64,000 bases of DNA, taken from the NCBI RefSeq assembly GCF_004357765.1, contig NZ_SMTE01000001.1, forward strand, positions 186,001 to 250,000. Reading direction: 5' to 3'. This DNA comes from Pseudomonas putida. Lineage in GTDB: Bacteria; Pseudomonadota; Gammaproteobacteria; Pseudomonadales; Pseudomonadaceae. Positions 21,009 to 30,300 of this stretch are shown one piece after another; the first letter of the stretch is position 1; every line of letters starts with the position of its first letter. The position numbers and the translations under genes were made by a program. A model generated the notes under the pieces. The model worked only from the letters and a program-made list of their open reading frames with translations, searched no databases and had not been told where the DNA came from.

Positions 21009-21040
21009 GTTGATGGCTGGCCGTCGGCTCTGCTGGCGGT

Positions 21041-21698
21041 TGGCTGTTGGCTGGGTATCTTTTCTACGGCAAGCCTGAAGACATGCGGTGGCTGTGCAGC
21101 CAAGAGAGCAAAACTATCTTGGATTCGCGTTCCGGTGGCGGCAAAAAGGGGGTGCTGCAGCCTCTGCGCAAGGCTGCAACGTCTACACCCAGTATCCCCT
21201 CCTGACCTGGCTGCCGAGCTACCTTCAGCAAGAGCGGCATCTATTGCTGGAGAAATCGGTCTAGTGACTGCCATCCTGTATGCTGCTGCAGTCGTGCTAT
21301 ACATGGGGCTGGGCAACCTCATCGGCTGGTATATGACTCGCGGTGGCGGGTTTAACTCAGGCAAGCGCCGTAACGTAATTGCGATCTCGATGCTGATTGA
21401 TAACTGCATTTTTTCTTGTGCCGTTTGCTGAATCTACTGCATCGCTGGATTTGATTACGTCGCTCACTTTGGCTGGGATCGCGTCGACTACTTCGCTGAA
21501 CTTCTCTTTGCTCAAGGACCTGCTGCCAAGTACCGGTGACGTTGTCGGGCAGTTGCGTTCATTGTCGTTGGCGGAAACCTTTTCGGTGTGGCCGCTCCGA
21601 GCGCCACTGGGACGTTGTTCAAGCCACGAGTCGTACAACTGGTCCTCATGATCGCAGGCATCCTCCTGGTGGCTGGTGCGTTTATTGCACTGCTATGA
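21041..21698 (+). pseudogene. remnant of an MFS transporter (anion:cation symporter type)
   Basis: Several frames between the CitMHS gene and the GntR regulator translate to consecutive pieces of one major-facilitator protein. They are a cytoplasmic-loop-like FYGKPEDMRWLCSQESKTIL (about 21053-21115), QYPLLTWLPSYLQQERHLLL (about 21185-21255), ILYAAAVVLYMGLGNLIGWY (about 21270-21330), ITAFFLVPFAES (about 21400-21435), and a terminal FIVVGGNLFGVAAPSATGTL running to the TGA at 21696-21698. The N-terminal half is gone and at least three frame changes break the rest. It probably served the same tricarboxylate locus. Confidence 0.75.
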
Positions 21699-21778
21699 CC
21701 CGTAAGCCAATGGTCTCGACATCTATTAACGCCGAACTCCATTTGGAAATGAACCCGCAAAAGGCATAATGTGGGAGC

Positions 21779-21810
21779 TGTGGGGTTCGTCTGATGGGAG
21801 GAGCCCCACA
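21779..21810. promoter_or_regulatory. hairpin or operator upstream of the GntR gene
   Basis: TGTGGGG at 21779-21785 and CCCCACA at 21804-21810 are perfect inverted repeats separated by 18 bp, 26 bp upstream of the GntR start. It could be the tail end of the broken transporter's terminator or an autoregulatory site. Confidence 0.3.
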
Positions 21811-21836
21811 ATCCAACGCCCCAACTCGGAAAAGAT

Positions 21837-22763
21837 ATGAATTTGACGCCTCTTCAAGCCCGCGTGGCTCGCGATATCGTTGCCTATGTTCGCCAAGAGC
21901 AACTGGCTGCGGGGCATCATGTCTCGGAGCTAGGACTGGCTAAGGCTTTGAAGACGTCACGAACTCCTATCAAGATTGCTCTCAACTACCTTGCCGAGCG
22001 AGGATTGCTGAGTCAGGACCGCAATCGCGGTTTTTTCCTGGCCAAGCCCTATGATGATCTGGCTGAAATTGCCCAAGATTTGTCGGTCTCCATCGACGAC
22101 CCGGTCTATCAGCAGATCGCGGTGATGCGACTGAACGGCCAGATTCCTGAGCAGTTTGCTGAAACGGACCTGATGCGTTTATTCAACATTTCACGCTATA
22201 TGCTGCGAGGGGTTTTGAGCCGCATTCAACAAGAAGGCTGGATTGAGCAGCGTGCCGGCCAAGGCTGGCAATTCCTGCCGATGATCGACTCGGTCGAAGC
22301 CTACGAAGAAAGCTATTCCTTCCGAGCGATCATCGAGCCGGCGGGACTGCTTGCCCCAACGTTTATGATCGATACCGAAGCTTTGGCTCGCTGTAAAAAG
22401 CAGCAGCAATTCATTGCAGATGGCGGCTACCTGACCATGACTCCGCAGGAACTTTTCGAATCAAATGCTCAGTTTCACGAGACGCTTGCCAGCTTTTCCG
22501 GCAACAGATTTCACGTCCAGACGGTTCGTCGTCTCGACCAGCTTCGCCGTCTTGTGGAATACCGTCAGGCTAGCAAGCGCGCTCCTCGGCGAGAGCAGGC
22601 GGTTGAGCATCTCGCTATCCTTGCTTGTCTTGAAAAAGGTGATCGGCTTGCAGCAGCTGATCACATGCGTAAGCACCTGGAACAAGCTCGCCGGCATAAA
22701 GTTGCAGCTGAGTTATTCGAGGCAGGTGAGCTGCCAATCAAAGTTGCTTTTGAGTCGGATTGA
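21837..22763 (+). CDS. GntR-family regulator with two winged-helix segments
   Basis: This 308-residue regulator has an N-terminal helix-turn-helix (HHVSELGLAKALKTSRTPIKIALNYLAERGLLSQD). A second, GntR-like helix-turn-helix segment follows at about residues 84-140 (YQQIAVMRLNGQIPEQFAETDLMRLFNISRYMLRGVLSRIQQEGWI), then an FCD-type all-helical effector domain (SYSFRAIIEPAGL, NAQFHETLASFSGN, HLAILACLEKGDRLAAADHMRKHL). It is the likely regulator of the neighbouring tricarboxylate genes, since FCD domains commonly bind organic acids with a metal. The double DNA-binding part is longer than the usual 230-240 residues of FadR/VanR-type proteins. Confidence 0.85.
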   Translation: MNLTPLQARVARDIVAYVRQEQLAAGHHVSELGLAKALKTSRTPIKIALNYLAERGLLSQDRNRGFFLAKPYDDLAEIAQDLSVSIDDPVYQQIAVMRLNGQIPEQFAETDLMRLFNISRYMLRGVLSRIQQEGWIEQRAGQGWQFLPMIDSVEAYEESYSFRAIIEPAGLLAPTFMIDTEALARCKKQQQFIADGGYLTMTPQELFESNAQFHETLASFSGNRFHVQTVRRLDQLRRLVEYRQASKRAPRREQAVEHLAILACLEKGDRLAAADHMRKHLEQARRHKVAAELFEAGELPIKVAFESD

Positions 22764-24427
22764 GCTGGCAGTCTGGACCGCTTGTTCTATTCAGTTGTCT
22801 TTCCAGTTTAAATTGCGCAGTGCTGGTTTTCATGTTCCAGTGTACGTTCATCCGGTCCATGTTGGTGATGTCTGGTAGAGGTGATTATAGCGGAGTCGTT
22901 TGTTGGCGCCCGCTCCGCGATAATTTCTGGATGTTGCATCAGATAGGCCTCGAACGCACGAGCGATCTTGTAGCTATTGTAAGGGGCCCCTATCCATAAG
23001 CCAGCTAAAACAAACAATTGGAGGCCCGTATGCTAGCGATAGATTTACTAGGCCCTTGCTCATCAGCAGGTCCGAGTTGCTGGAGTAGTCAGTTCCGTTA
23101 TTTCTGTGCGAATGGATCAGGTTCGCGGTCTAGCGGCATTCGTTTTGGGTAACCATCAATTGGCGGCTAACTGGCTCATCGAACCGGCCCTTGGCTTGGG
23201 GGGGGGGCGCCCCCTGCAGTCTTCTTATGGATAACGAAGGGTATCGCCAAGTCTGCGAGTGCCTTGTGAGAATGGATTATGGTGTTTATTGATGCGCTGA
23301 GGACGTGAATGTGAATTCCGGCGTTTGGATAGTAGGGTCCCGCTGCGGTGGCGGAGTGCTATGTAGGTTTGAACGGATGGATGAGGTGCACGAGAAGTGG
23401 AAAAAACATGCGATACAGACTCGATTGTTTTGATCGTGGAGCAACATGATTTTCGTCATCCAGTTTTGACCCGTGCGGCCTGACGGCCTTCGCTGAGCGG
23501 ATTGGGTCGTCCCCATTCGCAGCAGATCTGTGACAGACAGAATCTGATGAGTAACAGTTTAGGGTGGTTGAAGAATTTCCGCTTCCTTTGTCCGGTCTGA
23601 CCAGAAATATGCACAACGAAGCACATCATAGATGCGCAGGCTCATAGTATTTACTAATAAAAATCTTATCTTCATTAATCATTACTATTAATGGCAGCAA
23701 TGGTAGTAGCTCACTACCTCTCGTCGCAGGATCGACCATTTTCAATCGAAAGGTCGTTTTATGAACTGGTCAGACCGCTGCGCTTAACGATTTGTATTTC
23801 ACTTCTGGGTGCAAATAAAGTCAATTCAGCTGTAAATTCAAGCTCACAACGCTATTTACTCGAGGAGTGTGACCTGACCAGTCTAACCTGTTACGCCTGC
23901 TCGTGCGGTTGAGGGGCGTGCGAAGCTAGGCCGGGCTGTCGTCCTATCAGTCTGGGTATAGGAAGTTAACCGTCGGTTGAATGTGATGGCGGCTTACAAT
24001 TGCGCATTGCTCGCAGGCGAAGCGGGTGCGGGCGAACGTCATCCAAACGCATTAGCTTCGGCTCCATCAGTCGGAGTGAGAGCAGCTTCTGAAGTCTCAC
24101 ATCGGCCCCTTTTCTGAGTCGCGGCTTCATTCTGCATTGTCACTCATTCATCACTCCCGGTCGGGGCGAGGGCATGCACTTGGCGAGCATGAAGGGCAGT
24201 GCATCCCGGGACGATTGAGCGTGTCGAAAAGGCACGTGAATTCTGCAAGCAGAGTAGCCTGCGGTCAGTACAACATCATGAATGTGTCAAGATTTATGCA
24301 CTCTAGAGAAAACAATCCATGGTAAGTTAAAGTCAACGATGATTTAGAATCAGCGTCAAACTAAAAGACATCGTTAACGAAATGCTTTAGGATGTCCGAC
24401 TGTTTTAATTAAATTTGAGGATCTCAT
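22764..24427. other. 1.66-kb stretch without a supportable gene
   Basis: No convincing gene is seen here. Only short ORFs occur; the best, at 22808-23017 on the minus strand, needs a TTG start and has no ribosome site. A run of ten G followed by CGCCCCC at about 23198-23214 forms a GC palindrome. The stretch at 23640-23900 is clearly AT-rich, and the last 130 bp before the MvaT gene are AT-rich enough to hold its promoter and possible silencer binding sites. It looks like the decayed left part of the accessory island. Confidence 0.5.
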
Positions 24428-24796
24428 ATGTCCCGCCTGGCAGAATTCCGTCAGCTTGAGCAAAAATTGGCCGCCCAGCTGGCCGAGCTGGAAGAAATGA
24501 AAAGCTCTTCTGAGCTGCAGAAAGAAATCGAATTTGAGACCAAGCTGCGCGATTTGCTGAGCAAATACGGTTACAGCCTTCGCGACATTATCAACATTCT
24601 GGATCCGCAGGCGAACAGTCGTTTAGTCGCTCTTTCAGCGGCAGAAAAGTCCCCGCGCCGCGCCCGTCAGGTGAAGCAGTACAAGAACCCGCACAATGGC
24701 GAGATCATCGAAACCAAGGGCGGCAATCACAAGCTGCTTAAAGAATGGAAAGCCGAGTACGGATCCGAGGAAGTGGAAAGCTGGCTGGCTCGCTAG
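24428..24796 (+). CDS. MvaT/MvaU-family H-NS-like nucleoid protein
   Basis: This 122-residue xenogeneic silencer of the Pseudomonas MvaT family has an N-terminal coiled-coil oligomerisation helix (about residues 1-50, LEQKLAAQLAELEEMKSSSELQKEIEF) and a linker. Its C-terminal AT-rich-DNA binding domain has the KGGNHKLLKEWKAEYGSEEV signature, where the GN loop enters the minor groove. GAGG lies before the ATG. Core-genome MvaT and MvaU are usually elsewhere, so a copy inside an island suggests an element-borne paralogue that damps expression of the imported genes. Its 3' end is fused to unrelated coiled-coil coding sequence. Confidence 0.9.
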   Translation: MSRLAEFRQLEQKLAAQLAELEEMKSSSELQKEIEFETKLRDLLSKYGYSLRDIINILDPQANSRLVALSAAEKSPRRARQVKQYKNPHNGEIIETKGGNHKLLKEWKAEYGSEEVESWLAR

Positions 24797-25191
24797 ATCA
24801 GATCTACCAGATGCAGCAAGAGGTGACAGTCCTCCAGCAGACGCTCATGGTTAAGCAGGAGGAAGCCACTCGACTGATTCGCGATAACGAGCGATTGATA
24901 GCCGAAAACCGTCAGCACGCCAAGGAGGCCAGCCAGCATCGTGACGCTATCGAGCATCTGAGAGGTGACCTGGGCATCGCCAATGCTGCAACTGCTCGCG
25001 CGGAAGGGGCCAAAGAGCTGCTGGCTCACCAGCTCGAAACCAAGAGTAAAGAGGCTACCGATGCCCATCTGGCTGGAACAGCAGCGCAGCAAAGGGCGGA
25101 AGAGTTGAAGGCACTGCTCGAGCAGTCTGAAAACGAGCTAGAAGCACTTCGCGCTGCGATTGAAACCAAAGAACAGTCAGAAAGTCAGTAA
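24745..25191 (+). pseudogene. C-terminal coiled-coil remnant, KfrA-like
   Basis: Directly after the MvaT stop, in another frame, the sequence encodes about 130 residues of continuous heptad-rich coiled coil (LIRDNERLIAENRQHAKEA, ELLAHQLETKSKEATDAH, ALLEQSENELEALRAAIE). This is the style of the long C-terminal arm of KfrA-type plasmid proteins. The N-terminal DNA-binding domain of that family is missing, and the only start codon lies inside mvaT. The junction therefore looks like a deletion that joined mvaT to the tail of a kfrA-like gene. Whether it is translated by coupling is unknown. Confidence 0.5.
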
Positions 25192-25212
25192 GCCTTGAGC
25201 CGAGACGTATAA

Positions 25213-25238
25213 GGCTGGAGTACAAATGTACTCCAGCC
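25213..25238 (+). terminator. intrinsic terminator after mvaT and coiled-coil remnant
   Basis: GGCTGGAGTAC, loop AAAT, GTACTCCAGCC gives an 11-bp perfect stem 22 bp after the coiled-coil stop; a short T-containing tail (GTATTTC) follows. It fits a rho-independent terminator. Confidence 0.75.
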
Positions 25239-25318
25239 GTATTTCAGGCATACGCGCTTTTCTACACTGTCACCTGGGGGGCTCAGTTGCGATTACCTCA
25301 GGCGGCGCATCACGCTCT

Positions 25319-25611
25319 AAAATGATTCCCATCGGCTAATCGCTCAACTCAAGGACGCCGATGGCCAGGTGCAGACCATGCAACACACGCTGGCGGCCGT
25401 TCGCAAGGAATTGGCCGCAGCCTGTGAACAGCGCAGCGCTGCCCAGGCGCATAGCGTGGCGTTGTCCGAGCTGCGGGATCAGGCGCGCCTCACTGCGCAG
25501 CAATCAAGCGAGCAATGCCAGACCTTACAGGACCGTCTGGAGCGCATGGAGGCGGAGCTGATGGCGGCGCAGCGTATTGCGGCAGCCCAAGAGCACGGGC
25601 ACAGACACTAG
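25319..25611 (+). pseudogene. second KfrA-like coiled-coil fragment
   Basis: An open frame from just after a TAA at about 25318 encodes another alanine- and glutamine-rich coiled coil (RLIAQLKDADGQVQTMQHTL, LQDRLERMEAELMAAQRIAA) ending in EHGHRH. The nearest ATG candidates are internal (25361 or 25369) and no DNA-binding domain precedes it, so it looks like the 3' remnant of a second kfrA-like gene. Its wording resembles but does not duplicate the remnant at 24745-25191. Confidence 0.4.
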
Positions 25612-25614
25612 ACA

Positions 25615-25641
25615 TGCAGTTAGTGCAGTTAGTGCAGTTAC
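25615..25641. repeat. three tandem 9-bp repeats
   Basis: TGCAGTTAG occurs twice in tandem and is followed by TGCAGTTAC, three 9-bp units in a row just after the coiled-coil remnant. Nothing else is recognised in the following 280 bp up to the next gene end. Confidence 0.7.
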
Positions 25642-25921
25642 ACGATACCCTGAAGCAGAAACGGCGGTCGCGCGCCTGACCGTCACCTATCGAAAGAGCT
25701 AATGTCGAGGCCGTTGGGGTCAGGTACAGAACATACTTCTCCACTGGCACACCCAATGACCCCATGACAGCCTTTTCCGCTACAGGTGGTGTGACAGCGT
25801 GATGGGGGCCGGTATTTACTCAGAAGACCTAGAACGGTTGAATTTTCAGGGAAGCGATAATCAGCCGGGAGCTAACGCCGGCCACTTTGCCCCCTGCCAA
25901 CAACGGCGGTGGAAACTCTCT

Positions 25922-26731
25922 CTAGGACCTTCGGTTGGAAGGAGATATGTAACTAAACAGCTCGTCGAGTTCAGCCGACGTGGGACTGTATGCGGATTCA
26001 AAGTGTCCACTAGCACCGGAAAATACATACTCTTCGCACAAGCATTGATCAGCAGACTGCTCGCAATTTCTGCACAGCGGGTTGCACAGCTCAATCATCT
26101 GATCAATGGCTGTGGAAGGGTCATCGGGATCGTAACAGTCAGGGTAGCAGGGCGTCTCCACAACTACGTAATCACCCCTCGCAAAGCGCAATACATCCTC
26201 GGCGCCGTCATGCCGCTGGATTGACAATGCTTTTAGTGCTGGCAACAGCACAACCCTGCAGTAGTCGAATCGATAGTTTTCCATATTGCACATAATGCGA
26301 CCCTTATCTTCCATGAGGCATTTATATGATATTTCACCATAGCGCTGCTCGATGCTCGCATATCGCTGCCTATCCAGTCGAATATGCTTCAAAGCATTAT
26401 TAATCGCGTCAATCAGTTCCATCTTGCGATTTCTGAGGTATGCCCCCCTCACAGAGAATCGCTCATCAAATGTGCTTACCAAGTCCTTTCGTGTTTCTTT
26501 GATGCCATCAGCACGCCTCACCGCCTGTAAGTAGTCAACGCTGTGTGCCAAAAGCAGGTTCACACCGAATGCCTGGTGAAGCGCTACCGCATTCACGCGG
26601 ATCTTCGCTTCGAGATCTTCCTTAGCCGGCTCAAGAATGTTCGAGATGAATTCCCGATAGTCCTCAATAGCCAGCTTAAGGGCGTCAGAGGCTTGGGTTG
26701 CGGGTTGTGGCTCATGGTCTATGATCGCCAT
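25922..26731 (-). CDS. unrecognised 269-residue protein with cysteine-rich C-terminal part
   Basis: The family is not recognised. The ATG at 26731 has GAGG upstream at a normal distance. The first two thirds are mostly helical with charged residues (LAIEDYREFISNILEPAKEDLEAKIRV, LDRQRYASIEQRYGEISYKCL). The C-terminal third has a cluster of cysteines (CYPDCYDPDD, then LCNPLCRNCEQSADQCLCEEY) that could bind zinc. No signal peptide or membrane segment is seen. It is 53 bp downstream of the DUF3223-like gene on the same strand and probably cotranscribed with it, all inside the accessory island. Confidence 0.65.
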   Translation of the reverse strand: MAIIDHEPQPATQASDALKLAIEDYREFISNILEPAKEDLEAKIRVNAVALHQAFGVNLLLAHSVDYLQAVRRADGIKETRKDLVSTFDERFSVRGAYLRNRKMELIDAINNALKHIRLDRQRYASIEQRYGEISYKCLMEDKGRIMCNMENYRFDYCRVVLLPALKALSIQRHDGAEDVLRFARGDYVVVETPCYPDCYDPDDPSTAIDQMIELCNPLCRNCEQSADQCLCEEYVFSGASGHFESAYSPTSAELDELFSYISPSNRRS

Positions 26732-26784
26732 GCCGTACCTCGTATAGTTAGCGAACTGAAAGGGAGCGCCGGGGGAGATCCACG

Positions 26785-27126
26785 CTACTCTACCTGATGG
26801 CTGGCAATGGCTTGTATGGCTTTTCTCGCAGAGAACTCCTGCTCCTTCCCATCAGTGAATTTCACGACGAAACCTTGAGTAGTGCCCCCATTCGCTCCAA
26901 CTCCTCGTCCGATGTTTCGAGCGTAAAACGCTGCCGGGTCAGACAGAATTGGCCAATTGGTATACTTGCAGTATTTAATGTAAAGCTCGCGCAGCAGGTC
27001 AAATTCCCGGGAATCCATAATTTCACCGCCACTGGCGATACTGCTGTCACGAATTGCATAAAAGAACTTTTCGGCAGCGTTTTGCGTTGGAAAGTGTTGA
27101 TCTAGTACCGATAGAGATTTCGGCAT
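26785..27126 (-). CDS. small protein with DUF3223-like C-terminal domain
   Basis: The protein has 113 residues when started at the ATG at 27126, chosen because AAGGAG lies 6 bp upstream; the frame extends to 27180. The pattern NAAEKFFYAI, DSREFDLLRELYIKY, GFVVKFTDGKEQEFSARKAI resembles the DUF3223 (DCL-like) domain, in which an acidic FDLL segment is followed by a conserved DG...FS stretch. In some bacterial proteins such a domain is fused to nuclease or ATPase modules. Function is unknown. It heads a likely two-gene unit with the cysteine-rich protein, separated from the large ATPase gene by a terminator-like hairpin. Confidence 0.65.
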   Translation of the reverse strand: MPKSLSVLDQHFPTQNAAEKFFYAIRDSSIASGGEIMDSREFDLLRELYIKYCKYTNWPILSDPAAFYARNIGRGVGANGGTTQGFVVKFTDGKEQEFSARKAIQAIASHQVE

Positions 27127-27214
27127 GATGCTCTCCTTGTCGTTTAGGGTTGGGGCTGCATTTTTGAAAATTTGTTTCACTGCCCAATAACCTCAGGCTT
27201 GAGCCGCTTGGATT

Positions 27215-27248
27215 AAACGGAGCTGCTCGATAGCGAGCAACTCCGTTT
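27215..27248. terminator. strong bidirectional terminator-like hairpin
   Basis: AAACGGAGCTGCTCG, loop ATAG, CGAGCAACTCCGTTT pairs over 15 positions with a single mismatch, with A-runs on one side and T-runs on the other, so it can act on both strands. It lies 84 bp past the stop of the large ATPase gene and 89 bp before the DUF3223-like gene. Confidence 0.75.
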
Positions 27249-27331
27249 GTACTTGTTCGACGCCTTTTGGGGTCTTGGGACTATGATGTCGAACTTATTA
27301 TTGGCTAGCATTTTCCTTCACGGACGGCGTC

Positions 27332-30300
27332 TCAGGGACGCCGAATCAGTTTACTTCTGATTACTCCGTGAACGCGCCACATACTTTGGAGCTGGAGGCA
27401 GTCGAAGAGGCTGTGGCCACCTTCCGCACAGGACACGGCCAACGAGTCGCCGTAGGTACCGACGTTCTCGAAGATCCGCAGACCGGTCCCAGGTATAGAG
27501 GCCCCTACACGTTTCAGATAGGCAAAGTGCTCACCCTGCCGTGCGGCCACAAGCGCTACGACATCGCCCTTCATGGGTTCGATAGGTGATGCGGTCGATA
27601 GTTGAAGCGACTCCAGCAACACGAGATCACCGTTTCTGACCACTGGGTAGCCGCTGTCCTCAATGATACGGGCGCCAAGTAGCGGCTTGTCCAATATTGA
27701 GCAAGCAGTGACGCATCGAGCCTCTTGAACGCCATCTCGACTTTCATTGCCATAGAAAACGGCAACGATGGGAAGAATCCGGACCTTGTTCTTTGACAGG
27801 GTCAGAGCCGGCGCCACACGCTCGGTACCGGACTGGTCGCATGCCAATGTCAGTTTGGACGGATCTCTCTGGTCGGGGTGGTAGCGACGAGCTAGAACGG
27901 TATCCCCGTACAGAGCAATCACCGGATCACCATTTCTTGCTTCTTCGCTCAGCGAAACGGCCACCGTTTGCCCTGGCAACGCCAGTGCTCCGAGGCTGGA
28001 ACCTCGGATAACATACAGTGCCACCTCACCTAAATCGGCTAACGAGATTGTGGTGAACTCACCCTCCACGGCAACGGCGTCTGTATGCGTGCGCGCGCTA
28101 AAATCGCCAAGGACTCGAATGGTTTTTTTGTTAAGAGCGATGGCCGCAGGAGCTGCGGGCGACGCCGCAAAAAAGAAGTCTTCATCCTCACGGGTAAGCC
28201 GCCCCATGAACCTGGCATATGATGCACTGCAGCTGCGCAGCAGTCGGTCCACTTCATCAAAAGCATCGCTTACTTCACTGGCGTCGAAAGGTGTAACGTC
28301 ACGCAGGTTGTGGTGTGCGTGATTGATGACTGAGTAGAACGGTGAACCCGGCCGCAGTGATTTGCAATTCAGCAGACGCTCGAACGGCACCTCATTAAAT
28401 GGCTGCTCACCGCCGTTGCGGGCACTGCTGATATGGCCGACGAGATCGGCGAGGGTGGGTTTGTACATAAGCATGGGATCTGACGCCAGCAAGTCCCAAA
28501 GCCGGTTCTCGATATGCAGGCGTACTCGCTCAACAAACTCCTGCGCTTTTGCAACATCCGATTCGTCAAGCTGCCATGCAGCGCGCCTCTCCAACACCTC
28601 CTCGACGGCAGGGGTGAAGGCCGCAGTCTGCCGCGAGGCGGAGATAGGGCTGATCTGCAGCATCGTCCACGACGGGGAACCCAATGACGTTTTTGGCAAC
28701 CGGCTCTTCACGGCCGCAATAAAACGGTTGTCATTCGAGGTGATGACAGGCGCCATACCTGCGTCGACAAGCTTTGGTATGGCGGCTGCAAGATTTTCCG
28801 TGTTAATGGGATCGAAGTAGGTCTGGGGATCGTCTAGCTGCAGCACATCAAGTGCTCCGGCACGATCACGAATGCGCTCCCACAAACTGAACACAAACGC
28901 CCAGACGCAAGCGCGAAGATGTGAAGAGTTCATCACCTCGTGCGCGTGCACTCGAACGGAGCCTAGGCCAGCATACAGTCCCACACCTTGAGTCCGCACC
29001 GGATCCAAGCCGATGTAGGCAGGCCCTCCTACGTAGTGCGGCCTGTAGATGACTTTTAGCCAAGCAGTCGTCGTTTCATCAAGCACAGTTATTAAGCCTT
29101 CTACCTGGTGATGGACCAGTCCGGGTAGTCGGAGGAATTCCTTGATTGCTTCCGTTGCTCGACGTAGCAGGCGGTGCCGCTTTCGTGCACCCTGCCAGCT
29201 TTGCCGAACCAGCTCGATTTCATTGAGCTGACGCAGCAGCGCAATTATGGGGTCGGCGGACGTGACCGCTTGCTGCAGGGCAATAATCTGTTGTCGCAAC
29301 GGACACAGAGACATGACAGGCCGGTCGTTGGAATTGTGCTCTCGACTGAGTTGACCGTTACCGAAATAGCGCTGTGTGATCTGCCTAATCTGAGACTCAC
29401 TCACATGTCGATGGCGTGCGAGCGATAGGGCCGTCTGCAGGTTAGTAAACCTGTTGGCCAAGGAGGTTGAGCGAAGTTCTTGCGGTAACTCGACCGCCTC
29501 GGGTTCATCCAAATCGGGTAGCGGATAGGCCTGCACCGCTTGTTCCCAAACCTTTTCGGCATTCTGCTTCAGCTGACGTAGCTGAGTAGTAAAAGCTTGA
29601 TCTCTTAACAGCTCGGTTACGTACGCCTCACGATAAAGATCGATCAGCGACGCACGAGATCGGGTGTCGACGAATGGACGAAGCGTGGTAGGAAGCGATT
29701 CCAACAGTTCGCTGGCTGCATCACGCTGCCAATCCTGCAGCGTCTTCGTAGCATCGGTATGCGCAAGCTCACTCGCCTTGAGTGCATCAAGCACCTCCTT
29801 ATCTAACAGCGCGTCCGGAGGCACTGCGTTAAGGTCGGAACCACAGACTGGGCAATCGCTGAGCGGCTTTTCGGGATGATTGCGGCGGTACCATTGAGAG
29901 ACTATCGCATACAGTTGCCATCGTGCGGTTTCCTCTTTCTTTCGTTGCCGTGCAACCTGCTCACTCGCTCTCTCCTTGAGCTCCTCGAGCTTCGCAATGA
30001 CAGCAGTTCGGTCGTCTTCAGTGATTTCTCCCAGCCGCTTGAGCGTCTCGACGGAGGGCAGTGCCGCGATTGCCAAAGCTCCAAGACGCTCCCTGGCGAC
30101 AGTGAGGGTGGAGATGAAGGCATCTACCTGCTCCTTCGTTTCCAGCCTGACGGAACCAGCAAGAATCTCATCAATGTCATGCTGGCCCTGCTGACGTAAC
30201 TCCTCTAGGTGACTTATCGATCCCGCGATAGTCGCTGTACAACTTTTCCCTTCGCTTTCCTGATCGGGGGAGAGGAAGTCAGGCAAATCTCCAAGTGCTT

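Noticed and set aside
22808-23017. 69-codon minus-strand ORF behind the GntR gene
   Set aside because: It needs a TTG start without Shine-Dalgarno. The composition is protein-like, but there is no recognisable family, so it was not called.
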